A stretch of 64,000 nt of DNA. Origin: Didymella arachidicola (Eukaryota; Ascomycota; Dothideomycetes; Pleosporales; Didymellaceae). Below, in pieces: positions 47,525 through 57,508 of this stretch. How positions within the stretch are numbered: position 1 is the first letter of the stretch; each line of letters opens with the position of its first letter. The position numbers and the translations under genes were made by a program. Below the pieces are notes generated by a model that saw only the letters and a list, made by a program, of their open reading frames with translations, was not told the origin of the DNA and made no database searches. The DNA lies in assembly GCA_016630955.3 (NCBI GenBank), contig CM049986.1, positions 2,294,001 through 2,358,000 of the forward strand, given 5' to 3'.

Positions 47525-48487
47525 TTACAGTTTTGCCCTTACAGCTCCAACACCAGCCTTGACCTGCACCTTGCCAGCACCATCCGTGTCGACCATGACC
47601 ACAACGCCCTCTCGCGCGCCCCTGCTCGTCTTCAGTTCCACTTCCTGGCAATCTTCAATGGCAACCTCGTTTGCAAACTGCACGACGACAAAGTCTATTG
47701 GGCGGTCGCCAATCACTATCATAGGCGCATGCCATGTTCCTGCGCCATAGGTTACAGCCTGGTCGCCTCTTGCTACAAACGCGCGTAGATTCTTCAAATC
47801 TGGAAGTCCAGGTCCTTTCGGTTGTGCAGAAGGGTGGAGCTTTTCGAATTGGGGTGGTGGCGGTGTGGACTCGGTAGAGTAGGGTGCCGGTCTCGCTCTT
47901 GCAAAAATATCTTTGAAGCCTTTTTTCCGGTCGACTATAGGTGTTGGATATGGCGGCGGTCGACCGATATGTCGTTTTGAAGCACTGGCTGGTAGTGTCG
48001 GCGCAACAATCACCAGGTACTGTGTGTGTTTGTCCTGCGCCGAAAGACCCATTGGGATGAATGTTTGGGTAGTGAAGGGGTGGCGTTCGAGGATCTTCAC
48101 GTCCAGGAGCTGTTTCTCGAAGTCTTCGTTGCCGTCGTCATCCTCGTCCAAGTCCAAGTCGCCCCACGAGCTGGGCATGCTCTCGCTTGGTTCGTTGCTC
48201 CTCATATTCCGTGGTTTGCATACAAACATGTTCATCACTGCTTTTGCAGGCTTTTTCGACGGTGCTAGACTGTACAGGTTCGACAGATGTGTAACGTCCA
48301 AGTACTTTGTTGCAAATCCTTGGTTGGCTTGGACATGATCAGGAGGTGGTACACGGTCCGGCATCGCGAGCTTGGAGCTGGGAGAAGTTGCGGGGTTCTC
48401 GATCACAGTGCCGAACTGCAAGAAGGCAGTTGGCGTCAGAAGCTCCATGGGTATCCGTATGGACGGACATGGCATTGAGGTCGGCAT
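47525..48487 (-). CDS. DAL3: Ureidoglycolate lyase (allantoin catabolism)
   Basis: About 320 aa, one exon. Matches the ureidoglycolate hydrolase/lyase family: an N-terminal PLTPTAFLQFGTVIENP-type strand, a central HPFTTQTFIPMG..KHTQYLVIVAP block, and C-terminal GTWHAPMIV plus DFVVVQFANEV with DCQEVEL. The enzyme splits ureidoglycolate to glyoxylate and urea in purine nitrogen use (family knowledge). Two features are longer than in compact relatives: a Glu/Asp-rich insertion near residues 105-130 and a Pro-rich insert near 180-225. Start ATG 48487 is the first ATG in frame; ATG 48475 is an alternative. Confidence 0.88.
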   Translation of the reverse strand: MPTSMPCPSIRIPMELLTPTAFLQFGTVIENPATSPSSKLAMPDRVPPPDHVQANQGFATKYLDVTHLSNLYSLAPSKKPAKAVMNMFVCKPRNMRSNEPSESMPSSWGDLDLDEDDDGNEDFEKQLLDVKILERHPFTTQTFIPMGLSAQDKHTQYLVIVAPTLPASASKRHIGRPPPYPTPIVDRKKGFKDIFARARPAPYSTESTPPPPQFEKLHPSAQPKGPGLPDLKNLRAFVARGDQAVTYGAGTWHAPMIVIGDRPIDFVVVQFANEVAIEDCQEVELKTSRGAREGVVVMVDTDGAGKVQVKAGVGAVRAKL

Positions 48488-49135
48488 GCCTGCCAATCAA
48501 TGATGGTTCACGTCAAGAATGAGAAGAGACGAAGGAGCACGCGATGGGGCTGGGGAAGACGGAGCTCGGGAGCTTGTGATAGCAGCAGCGGCGGGCGCAA
48601 CCGACGCGCTAAGATAGCGATAGCGGATCAATTTTGGAGAAGAGGAAGACATTCATTTGGTCATCTTGCCTACATATAGCTTGATATGAAGCTTCTTAGG
48701 CTGTTTGGAGTTCTGAATGTTTGACACAGTATGACTAAGACGTCTGCCAGTTCACATGCTGGCCGGGGAAGAAGGCACGCGGGCCGACGCTTGCCCGTGG
48801 GCGCTAACGCGTTGCCTCGTGCCTGCAATTGTTTCCATGCACATTTTGGTGACTGTTACGAACATCTCCCACGACCTCCGCTGTGACGTCGACAAGCCCC
48901 GCGCCCCTTTGCCGTTGCGTGGTCGTCCTCCCCAGTCTGTCCTTGGCTCCCCGAAGCAAAAAGAAGCACATCAGCAAGCCTCCGAAATACGTCACTCGCG
49001 CACCGCGAACGTGTCTCAGTCTTACTTAGCCTTTCTCACCGCCAACGCAACGCCCTAGCTGCACAGCCAGACTCGCGACCACCAGCACCTTGCCCACCAC
49101 CATCTCTGTACCAACTACTGTGACTTTCACTAGTC
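48488..49135. other. Divergent promoter region DAL3/eIF2A
   Basis: 648 bp between two divergent start codons; CT-rich close to the eIF2A start. No ORF with recognisable content and no repeat. Confidence 0.5.
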
Positions 49136-51453
49136 ATGGCGGCTCCCACACAGTTGGCTTGTACGTTGCATACAGGTGAAGGGGCTGCATCGCGCTAATG
49201 CAACTGATAGATCGCACCTCCAAGGGCATTGGGGTTCTCAATGCGGCGCCCACATATGAGGCTCTTCCTGGGTTCACACCGTGAGTAGGCTAGGCACGTG
49301 CTGGCAGGCCGATGTACTGACTGGGTCATTAGGCCCGAGGGCAACCTTCGTTGTAAATGTTACTCGCCTGACAGCAGGTACTTCGCTTGGGCGTCGCCTG
49401 AACAGTAAGGCTGCCGAATGACACTCTACGCTGCGGTCGACTGACAGCACGAAAGGGTTTCAGTGATCGATGCCTCCAATGGCAACCTCGTCTCGACCGT
49501 TCCCGCCGTGAACGTCTTCCAGCTCGGTTTCTCTCCACTGGGTACATACATCATCACATGGCAGCTGCCTTCAAAGGACGAGGACGGTAACTCGAAGAAG
49601 AATTTGAAGGTCTGGAAGACCCTGCCTGATGAGGCTGAAGGCGCCGAGCGCGCAGTTGTCGGCGAATACGTGCAGAAGTCTCAGACTGGCTGGAACCTGC
49701 AGTACTCTCCTGACGAGAAGTTCTGCGCCCGCTGCGTCACCAACGAGGTTCAATTCTTCCAGTCTGACGATCTGCGCAATCCATGGAACAAGCTTCATGT
49801 TGAAGGCGTGACCGACTTTGCTCTGTCTCCCGGCAAGAACCATTCAGTTGCAGTTTTTGTCCCGGAGCGTAAGGTAAGCCGCAATGTTCATCCAGTGAGA
49901 CAGCAGCGACTGATAGATTCTAGGGAATGCCCGCTTCCGTCAAAGTCTACCAGGTCCCTCAGTTCAACTCGCCCGTCTCGCAAAAGACCTTCTTCAAGAG
50001 CGACAAGGTCCAGCTGAAGTGGAACGATCTTGGTACCAGCGTTATTGTTCTGGCCCAGACTGATGTCGACAAGACTAACAAGAGCTATTATGGCGAGACG
50101 AACATGTACATCCTGAGTGCCAACGGATCTTTTGATTCGCGGATTCAGCTTGACAAGGAAGGACCTATTCACGATGTCTCTTGGTCACCCAACTCGAAAG
50201 AGTTTGGTGTCGTGTACGGCTACATGCCTGCAAAGACCACCATCTTCAACGCTCGCGCTGTTCCTCAGCACAGCTTCGACCTCGGTCCCAGGAACACTAT
50301 CAACTTCTCGCCTCACGGTCGTTTCGTACTGGTCGCAGGGTTTGGTAATCTGGCGGGAGATGTTGACATATACGACCTGGAGAGGAACTACCACAAGGTC
50401 TGCACCATCAAGGCTGCCAACTGCACTTACTGCGAGTGGAGCCCTGATGGCAGGCACATTCTTACCGCGACCACAAGCCCCCGTCTTCGTGTGGACAACG
50501 GTGTTCGCATTTACCATATTACTGGGCCTTTGATGTACAACCAGGATATCAACGAGCTGTACCACGTCACCTGGCGCCCGCAGTCGCCCCAGCAGCACCC
50601 GTTGGACAACGTGCTGACTGCACCTACACCCCACCCATCTGCGGCTTCCTTCGCGGCAACGCAGAAGACTCCCTCCAAGCCGGTCGGCGCCTACCGTCCT
50701 CCCGGTGCCCGCGGGACCGCCACCCCTCTGATGTTCAAGCGCGAGGATGAAGGTGGTGCTGCATTTACCAATACTGGCGTGTCTTCCACCAACGTCGGGT
50801 TCCAGAACGGGTTCGGCCGAGGTGGTCGTCGTCAAGTGCCTGGCGCTGAGCCAGTTCAGCAATTGCCCCCTGGTGCCGCTCCCGGTGGCGGCGTTAGTCT
50901 CTCCGGCACCGGCGAGGACCAGGAACTGTCGAAGGCAGCTCAGAAGAACAAGAAGAAGCGTGAAGCAAAGAAGGCTCGTGAGGCTGCGGACAAGGCAGCA
51001 GGTCTCAGTGCCGATGCGCCCACGGGTCCTGCCGGTCGCAGCCCTGAGCGTCGCGATGGCCGTCAGCGCAGCCACAGCAAGAACGGAAACGGCAGGAGCC
51101 CCAGCCAGCAGCGTCCTTACGGAAATAGTCCGGATCGCCGTGCGCAGGGTCAGGGTCAACCCCGTCAGAACGGTAGCCAGCAGCAGCAGCCGCGCAGTCA
51201 GGATGTTCGTAACCTGCCACCTCCCGTGCAGACCTCGAATGCACCTGCACCCGACCTCACTGTTACTAGCCCGGGTGAGGGTGGAGGTCCTCAGGATAAG
51301 AAGATTCGCGGTCTGCTCAAGAAGGTCCGTGCCATTGACGAGCTCAAGATGAGGCAAGCCGGCGGCGAGAAGCTGGAAGACACCCAGATCAAGAAGATCG
51401 CCACAGAGGAGTCCATTCGCAAGGAGCTTTCTGGCCTTGGATTCACGGGTTAG
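49136..51453 (+). CDS. eIF2A: Translation initiation factor eIF2A
   Basis: CDS join(49136..49160,49211..49280,49333..49404,49456..49873,49924..51453), 704 aa. The four introns (50-52 bp) are chosen because they join a continuous WD/beta-propeller sequence, e.g. TQLA-YRTSKGIG and SPE-QVSVIDA. Propeller blades occupy roughly residues 1-440 (SPDSRYFAW, SPDEKFCARC, SPNSKEFGVVYGYMPA, SPHGRFVLVAGFGNL, SPDGRHILTA). The second half is low-complexity Pro/Gln/Arg with a Lys-rich stretch (KNKKKREAKKAREAA) and ends in a conserved helical segment, KIRGLLKKVRAIDELKMR. The family acts as an alternative initiator-tRNA factor. Acceptor choice for exon 4 (AAAG at 49452-49455) is set by frame. Confidence 0.95.
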
Positions 51454-51674
51454 CATCTCATTGATCCTAAGCTCAATTGGGCGGCCCTCGAGACCATTTG
51501 GATGCGCTCAGGGTTGCCAGAGAGCCGAACTCCATCTCCGAAGAAGTACCGTTTGACGAAAAGCCCTCCAGTCTTGCCATTGGGGCTACGGCCGTTCATT
51601 GATTGATCTGTAGGATTTGGATGCGGGATTAGAGTAGTCGATACTCTGACTAGCTTAGGCTTGGCAGTAGCCAT
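51450..51674 (-). CDS. Possible small protein overlapping eIF2A stop
   Basis: 74-aa ORF from ATG 51674 to TAA at 51450-51452, overlapping the last bases of eIF2A on the other strand. It is basic, begins MATAKPKLVRVSTTLIPHP and uses ordinary codons. I do not recognise a family. It may be a real short gene or a chance frame in the eIF2A 3' UTR. Confidence 0.3.
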   Translation of the reverse strand: MATAKPKLVRVSTTLIPHPNPTDQSMNGRSPNGKTGGLFVKRYFFGDGVRLSGNPERIQMVSRAAQLSLGSMRC

Positions 51675-52725
51675 GTTGTCCCAAAAAGTATAAAATCATT
51701 CTTCGTTTCAGTAGAACCTTTGCTTCCTGACCTTTGGCGTCACGAAAGAAGTGGAGAGCGCACCCTATGTGCAGGAGAAGACAGCGCAAGTATTGGTCGA
51801 CTTTGCATACAGCGAGTTGATCCAGTTCGTTCCGGACCCTACTTGACGAGCAACTCTACGCCGACTTTGTGTATGTATGAGTATGTCCACTGCTTGAAGG
51901 TGGAGCAAGAGACAGTCGTTAAATAAGGAGCAGAAAGATTGCGAACATGGGTGCATCGAGTTGCTGAGTGCACTTAATTGCTGAGCAGAACAAGCTTGGA
52001 GGCGTGTTCACAGCAAACAATTGATGGATGAAGACTTCAGCCGCTGAATGTTTAGATTTCGAGGTTCGTCTTCCAGGATCCTTCGACAGCATGTGACGTC
52101 ACTGCCATGTGGGGCGCGCCTGCCAAATGCAACGGCCCGCTCTCGATCGCGCACGAGCCTCCTAGCTTCGAACGCTTCAATCCATAACTTGAACAACATC
52201 CAAGACTTTCCAGGAGAATGCCCTGACCAGATCGTCATTGTGGAGTCTTACCCCGAGCCGGGTGCCAAGGTGGTGCCATGACCTCACGAGGATGCTCAGC
52301 AGCAAACAGGTCGTGAGCGTATCGCTCATGCTTCAGAAATCACTTGCTCGTTTCGACAACCCTGTCAAACTGAACCGCAATCACAAACAAGCAAACGAAT
52401 CCCGACACTATGATCTTCGCTTACTTGTGCAATGCCTGTCAGCAGACCGTATGACGTCGTGGGAAGTGCCTGCCACAACCAGATCATGACGGCGCGAATG
52501 GATGATCTTCGAACATGTGCTTGCTTTGCAACTGCCAACGTTCATCATGACATAGGAAAATGGAAAGCGTGGCAATGGCATGACGTAGCTGAGCGCCTCC
52601 AGCCTCCGCAGAGAGCCTATATAAACAGCACCTTCGTCGTACGAAAAGCACTCATCAGCAATCCACATCAACACTACTACCTACACTCACCACCACCAAA
52701 TCCAACCAACCAATAACCCATCAAT
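51675..52725. other. Intergenic upstream of the Hsp9/12 gene
   Basis: About 1.05 kb. Only short unrecognised ORFs. The proximal part is the promoter of the stress protein, with a consensus TATA box and a CA-rich 5' leader (repeated CCACC and AACCAA). Confidence 0.5.
52618..52625 (+). promoter_or_regulatory. TATA box of Hsp9/12 gene
   Basis: TATATAAA about 108 bp before the ATG; a strong TATA is usual for highly inducible stress genes. Confidence 0.6.
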
Positions 52726-53048
52726 ATGTCTGAGGCAGCCCGCAAGGATTTCCACACCAAGGCTTCGGAGAAGCTCACCCCCGACTCCTCGAAGTCCACC
52801 CTCGACAAGACCAAGGAGTCTATCACCGGTGCCGCCGACAAAACTGCCCGCGAGGCCCAGCCTGGTATGTCTCTCTCCTCTCTTATACCTTTGGTTTTCT
52901 TCGACTAATGTCATCAGATTCCAACAAGACCACCGCCCAGTCCCTCGGTGACAAGGTGGGCCGCACTAAGGACAACAACGTCCACGGATCTACCCACGAG
53001 TCGGTTGGCGACAAGGTCAAGGGTGCTCTCGGCCTGGGAAAGCACTAA
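52726..53048 (+). CDS. HSP9: Hsp9/Hsp12 family heat-shock protein
   Basis: CDS join(52726..52864,52918..53048), 89 aa, with one 53-bp intron. Small, highly charged and hydrophilic, no Cys, start MSEAARKDFHTKASEKLTPD. This is the signature of the Hsp9/Hsp12/Wh11 family, membrane-associated stress proteins unfolded in solution and helical on lipid (family knowledge). Repeated lysine-containing heptads (DKTKES, DKTAREA, DKVGRTKD, DKVKGAL) give amphipathic helices, and GLGKH ends it. Preceded by a strong TATA box, consistent with stress induction. Confidence 0.93.
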
Positions 53049-53602
53049 GAGCTGAGCACTAGATGCTTCGCCCTAACAGCGAGATGATGGCGATATGATA
53101 CCCTGGCACAGTCTCTACTGTGGGCCTGTCTTCCTATAATACCACGCCCGAGGGCTATGAATGAATATGGATTAATGTAACATTACTCTTCATCCTTCCA
53201 ATCGGCTGCTGCCTAGTCTGCTACATACGTCGTTTCTTGCTCGCCGTCGCCAGTTGAATTTCGCTTTGTTGAATATCATTCACTCAAGGCATGATGCGGA
53301 CTTGACCGTCATATCATAGGAAAAGCCGAATGCCAACCTCGAATAACTTCTGAAAGAAATGAGAAAAGGCAGTGCTCAACTATGCTTCTATTTCACACAA
53401 TTAATCCTTTTCTTAAGTATACGCACGAAAGGCTTATGCACTATGTTCATGATGATGTTCATTCGTATATGCACCAGCCTCAGAAGGCTACTCTCAACGC
53501 CAATCCGCCCTTCCGGTATAGAACAGACACGCTGTGCATGCCCCAAATCAGTAACTTGAATTCCAAATCTACCACTGCTCTCAGCCCAGACCAAAGACAT
53601 GT
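53049..53602. other. Convergent 3' intergenic region
   Basis: 554 bp between the Hsp9/12 stop and the VPS4 stop; holds both 3' UTRs. ORFs here run into VPS4 on the opposite strand and are shadows. Confidence 0.5.
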
Positions 53603-55022
53603 CTACGCTCCTTCACTTCCGAACTCCTTGGTCCATTCGGCGTTCTTTGACAGATCATCCCCACTGACCGTTGGTCTACTATTCTTGATCGCCTTCACGA
53701 AGTCGCGGACCTTAAGTGGTGGCTCAAGGAGCTCATCGCCGTCGAGTTCCGTCCAGGACTTCTCAACTGCTTGAGAGTCGCCGGGTGAGCACGGTGTCCA
53801 TTTTTGTACGCCATCAACCTGCACAGGCTTGTAATGTGTCGCAGTCTGGATCAGTCTCACGGGCTGCATGAGCGCGTCTTGTACCGCAATACTGATATCT
53901 GAACCGGAATACCCTTCAGAGAGGTCGGCAAGTTGCCGGTAATCAGCCTGACTGAGCTCGCACGGTGTACTACCGACTGCCAGCTCGAACATCTTCATGC
54001 GCGCCGGCGTGTCGGGAAGGCTAATGTGTACTCGTCTTTGGAAGCGGCGGCGGATGGCTGAGTCTAGTTGCCAAGGGATGTTTGTTGCACCAAGAATCAG
54101 TACGCCCTTGGAGTCCTTGCCTACACCATCCATTTGTACGAGCAGCTCGGTCTTGATACGTCGTGAGGCTTCGGACTCGCCTTCGCCGCGGGGACCGCAG
54201 AGTGCATCGATCTCGTCGATGAAGATGATGGAGGGCTTGTTCTCGCGGGCCATACCGAAGAGCTGCTTGACGAGTCTGCAGACGATTAGCGGACTCTATG
54301 GCTCAGATACAAGGTGGCTTACCGTTCTGATTCTCCCATCCATTTACTCACCAGGTCGGAACTCGAGACACTGAAGAAGGTGCTATTCGCTTCTGTGGCG
54401 ACAGCCTTTGCGAGATAACTCTTACCGGTACCGGGCGGCCCATACAGCAGAATGCCCTTCCACGGTTGCCGCTTGCCAGTGAACAGATGCGGGAACTTAA
54501 TGGGTAAGATAACCGCCTCCTTCAGTGCCTCTTTGGCTCCCTCCAAACCTGCGACGTCTTCCCACCGGATGTTGGGCTTCTCTGTGAGGATAGCGCCGGA
54601 GAGCGCACCGCGGAGCTTCTTCGAGTCGGCGTCTTGCTCGGCGTCTTCGTCGTCCCTGGTGCATTTCGTCAGCTTGAATGTCCGCTTCCATGGCTCTTGT
54701 TCATCTCAACTTACCTGCCAGCCTTCCCGCTGCCGCCAGCCGACTTTCCATTGGCGCCCATGGCAGACGGCTTCTTGCGATTCGCAGGGTCGTTCTGATT
54801 CAGGTGCTGCTTGAGCTTCTCGGCGCGTTCCATGTATTCGGCGACCTTGCCCCGGATCATCTCCTTTGACTTCTGGTTCTTCTCCCATTTCAGTGCGAGC
54901 ATGAATAGCTCCAGCGCACTGTAGTATTGCTGATACGCCGCCTCATAGTCGCCTGCCGTGTCGGTCTCGATGGCCTTCTTGACTTGCTCAATGGCACGGC
55001 CCAAGAAATCCGCCTGGCTCAT
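53603..55022 (-). CDS. VPS4: Vacuolar sorting AAA-ATPase Vps4
   Basis: CDS complement(join(53603..54275,54323..54655,54715..55022)), 437 aa, the normal length for Vps4. An N-terminal MIT domain (residues ~1-75, three helices starting ADFLGRAIEQVKKAIE) binds ESCRT-III tails. A charged linker follows, then the AAA domain with Walker A GPPGTGKS, Walker B IIFIDEIDALCG, and arginine fingers in SAIRRRFQRR. Next come the Vps4 beta-domain and C-terminal helix ending WTKEFGSEG. The enzyme disassembles ESCRT-III at endosomes. Introns are 47 and 59 bp and restore WMGESER-LVKQLF and GKAGR-DDEDAE. Divergent from prefoldin 6 with a 407-bp gap. Confidence 0.96.
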
Positions 55023-55429
55023 CTTGAAGGAGCGTGGAGACCGTCTGAAGTCTGAGAGGGGAAGTTCGAATGCGTATGCGCGTTGGTAGGCGGGCGAGTG
55101 CGACCTGGTGCTATGACGGCGTTCGGTGCGTGCGGTGGGGCACTCTGGAGGTCGTCGCTGCGTAGTTCGATTCCCACGCAAACCCGTAACAACGTCTTGG
55201 CTTCTCTTTCCAGCAGTAAATGACCGAACAGGCGGCGCGGCAAGCTTTATCGAAGAGTAGCAGCGAAGTGGGAGCGTGGATGTATTCACCGCGGCCTGCA
55301 TGGCCAAGGCGCGAGTCTAGCCCCGCGATCCACTAGACCCAGTGCAGTTGGCCTCACATCCCACCTTCGCGTGCTCCGCGTGAAACACCTGGAAACTTTT
55401 GACAAGTTGTTACTCAGCAACCGCAAATC
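55023..55429. other. Divergent promoter region VPS4/prefoldin 6
   Basis: 407 bp between divergent starts. Contains a TTCGATTC stretch near 55167 that mimics a tRNA B-box but has no cloverleaf. Otherwise featureless. Confidence 0.5.
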
Positions 55430-55957
55430 ATGTCAGAGGTCCAGAAGAAGCTCCAGGACCTGTCCGAAAGCTACCAGAGCCTGCAGGCAGGTACGGGCAA
55501 GCAAAAGTCTGCAGGGTCCATCCACTGATTGCTACGCAGAGCTCGGAACCGCCGTAGAAGCACGCCAGAAGCTTGAATCACAGCAGCAGGAGAACACCAC
55601 CGTCAAAAAGGTGCGAACCGATATTCGAGTTCTCTGCACTTGAGACTAAGACCGTGGCGCAGGAGTTTGACCTTCTCGACGATGAAGCAAACATCTACAA
55701 GCAGATCGGCCCCGTACTGCTGAAGCAAGACAAGACAGAGGCGCTTATGTCCGTCAATGGCCGCCTGGAGTTCATCGAGAAGGAGATCAGGCGATTCGAG
55801 ACGCAGATCAAGGGCATCCAGGACAAGAGCGAGAAGCTCAAGGTTGAGGTACGGCACATGGACTACGGCAAAACAGGCGTGGTGTTGACGAGCCACGCAG
55901 ATCATCCAGATACAAAACGCCGCACAACAGCAACAGCAGGCACAAGCCGCAGCATAG
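55430..55957 (+). CDS. YKE2: Prefoldin subunit 6
   Basis: CDS join(55430..55490,55540..55610,55663..55848,55901..55957), 124 aa, with introns of 49, 52 and 52 bp. Beta-type prefoldin: an N-terminal coiled-coil helix (VQKKLQDLSESYQSLQAELG...), the conserved hairpin region EFDLLDDEANIYKQIGPVLLKQD, then a second helix FIEKEIRRFETQIKGIQDK and a short Gln/Ala tail. Part of the hexameric prefoldin chaperone that hands actin and tubulin to CCT. The intron set is supported by the continuous coiled-coil frame. Confidence 0.93.
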
Positions 55958-56409
55958 AGGAGTCTTGTCACGTTGAAAAGCAATTAAGATACCCATTTCG
56001 ATTCGACACCTTGACAACTCAGTACCTCATGTATAGGAACTTGCAGAACTGCACGGGATTAAAACAAGAGTGAAGATCCAAACGAAGCAGGTGTATGGTG
56101 GCGATACAGCACTTCCAAAGTTGATATGACACAACAGCACGCAAATGCGCACACTCACACGGGATATGACTGGACCGCACTTACCACACTACGTCATATC
56201 CGCCTGAGCTACTCTTCGAAAGGCAACATCGGCCATGTACTCATTCTGACTCTTACTGGCTACCACCGCAGACGTACTATCCTCCGGCACAAGTTTTGTG
56301 TGCTGGGACCTACCGACAATATGACTCTCACACGCAACGCGATATAAACACCTCCGCTCAACAACCAAGAATATTTCATTGGTACGCAACAGCTATACAA
56401 ATCGATACC
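55958..56409. other. Short intergenic region
   Basis: 452 bp between two plus-strand genes. No recognisable feature apart from the expected terminator and promoter. Confidence 0.45.
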
Positions 56410-57032
56410 ATGGAGCACGACGAAGGCTGGGCGGAACTCGAGCGACTTGCTCGCGCGGCCGAAGCCGCAGACGTACAACTTGCCAACGAATACCCAGCCA
56501 ACGACACGATTGGAAGATGGCAGAAGCTCTTTGGATATTCTAGCCAGGAAGCAGTACAGCTGATCGGTGCACAGCGCAGCGATGGTGAGTACAAAACAGA
56601 GGCAGCCATACGTCTCAATCCACGTATATGACGCTGATCATGACTCACGCAGTGACGCGCGAACGCATTTCAGACGGCCACTGGGATCTCGTCAAAGCCG
56701 AGGTAGAAACCGCAGGCTATGACCGCGAGTCCTATGAGCATAGCCTACAGCTCAAGTCTGTCTTTGCCAGCCAAAGCGCGTCCATACCACACCCCGACGG
56801 AGGACTCGTGCTACTCTTTCGACTCGGCGCACTATTGAACTCGCCCGAAAAAGTGCAAGAAGTTGCTAGGTTGGAGGAACCACCTGTTGTTCAAGAGGGA
56901 TTCAGCGAACGCGGTCAAGTCAAATTTGTCATGGTTGACGAGGAGGCGAAGAAGAAGCTGGAGGGTTGGCTAATACAACAATCTGTGTTGCACGGCTCGG
57001 GAGAACCGCACGGAGGTCGCAAAAGAAGGTAG
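56410..57032 (+). CDS. Unknown conserved-looking protein, 184 aa
   Basis: CDS join(56410..56584,56653..57032) with a 68-bp intron (GTGAGT...CGCAG) that keeps the frame (QRSD-VTRERI). I do not recognise a family. The first half is helical and acidic (EGWAELERLARAAEAADVQL...). The middle contains RISDGHWDLVKAEVETAGYD and a hydrophobic strand (GGLVLLFRLGALL). It ends with a basic HGGRKRR tail, possibly nuclear. No signal peptide or membrane segment. The splice-consistent frame and codon use support a real gene. Confidence 0.7.
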
Positions 57033-57508
57033 CGATGCTTCGCTTTCGTTTTTGGGAAAGTTGATCGGCAAGACTGATGCGCAAAGGGCGCTTGCGATCA
57101 GTCGGAAACCTGGTCGTGGCGAGCTGACGATGAAGTTGGCATTTTTGAAGTCGGTGAAAGCTAGCTTGAGCTCATCTCTCCACCATCAGTATTGCAATTA
57201 CAGGGTGCTACTCGGACCTCAGTCTATGCATCGTGGAGTTTCATGCACTTTCCTACATATGTCGGACTGAAGTCCTGGGGAACGGGGAATCTGTGATAAA
57301 ATAGTCTAACCAAGTACAACCCTCGTCTTCGCCATCACTCGTAACATGAACGCAAACGCCGCCCTATGCCTTTGCTTCCTCCTCTGCCGCTTAGTACTAT
57401 AAGCGCGACATGCGCAGGTATAAGTACCGTAAATTAATGAGTATCGAGCCTTCGATTGGTATACAAATGATGCCATCTGCGTTGTTTGACCTTGCACCCA
57501 AGCAACTC
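57033..57508. other. Convergent 3' intergenic region
   Basis: 476 bp between the unknown gene and the Kap121 stop. No feature recognised; small ORFs lack domains. Confidence 0.45.

Noticed and set aside
50185..51456. 423-aa minus-strand ORF opposite eIF2A
   Set aside because: Mirror of eIF2A coding bias (Leu/Thr/Arg rich); eIF2A itself is clearly the gene.
55160..55182. tRNA-like B-box (GTTCGATTCC)
   Set aside because: No matching A-box, acceptor stem or anticodon arm at the right spacing.
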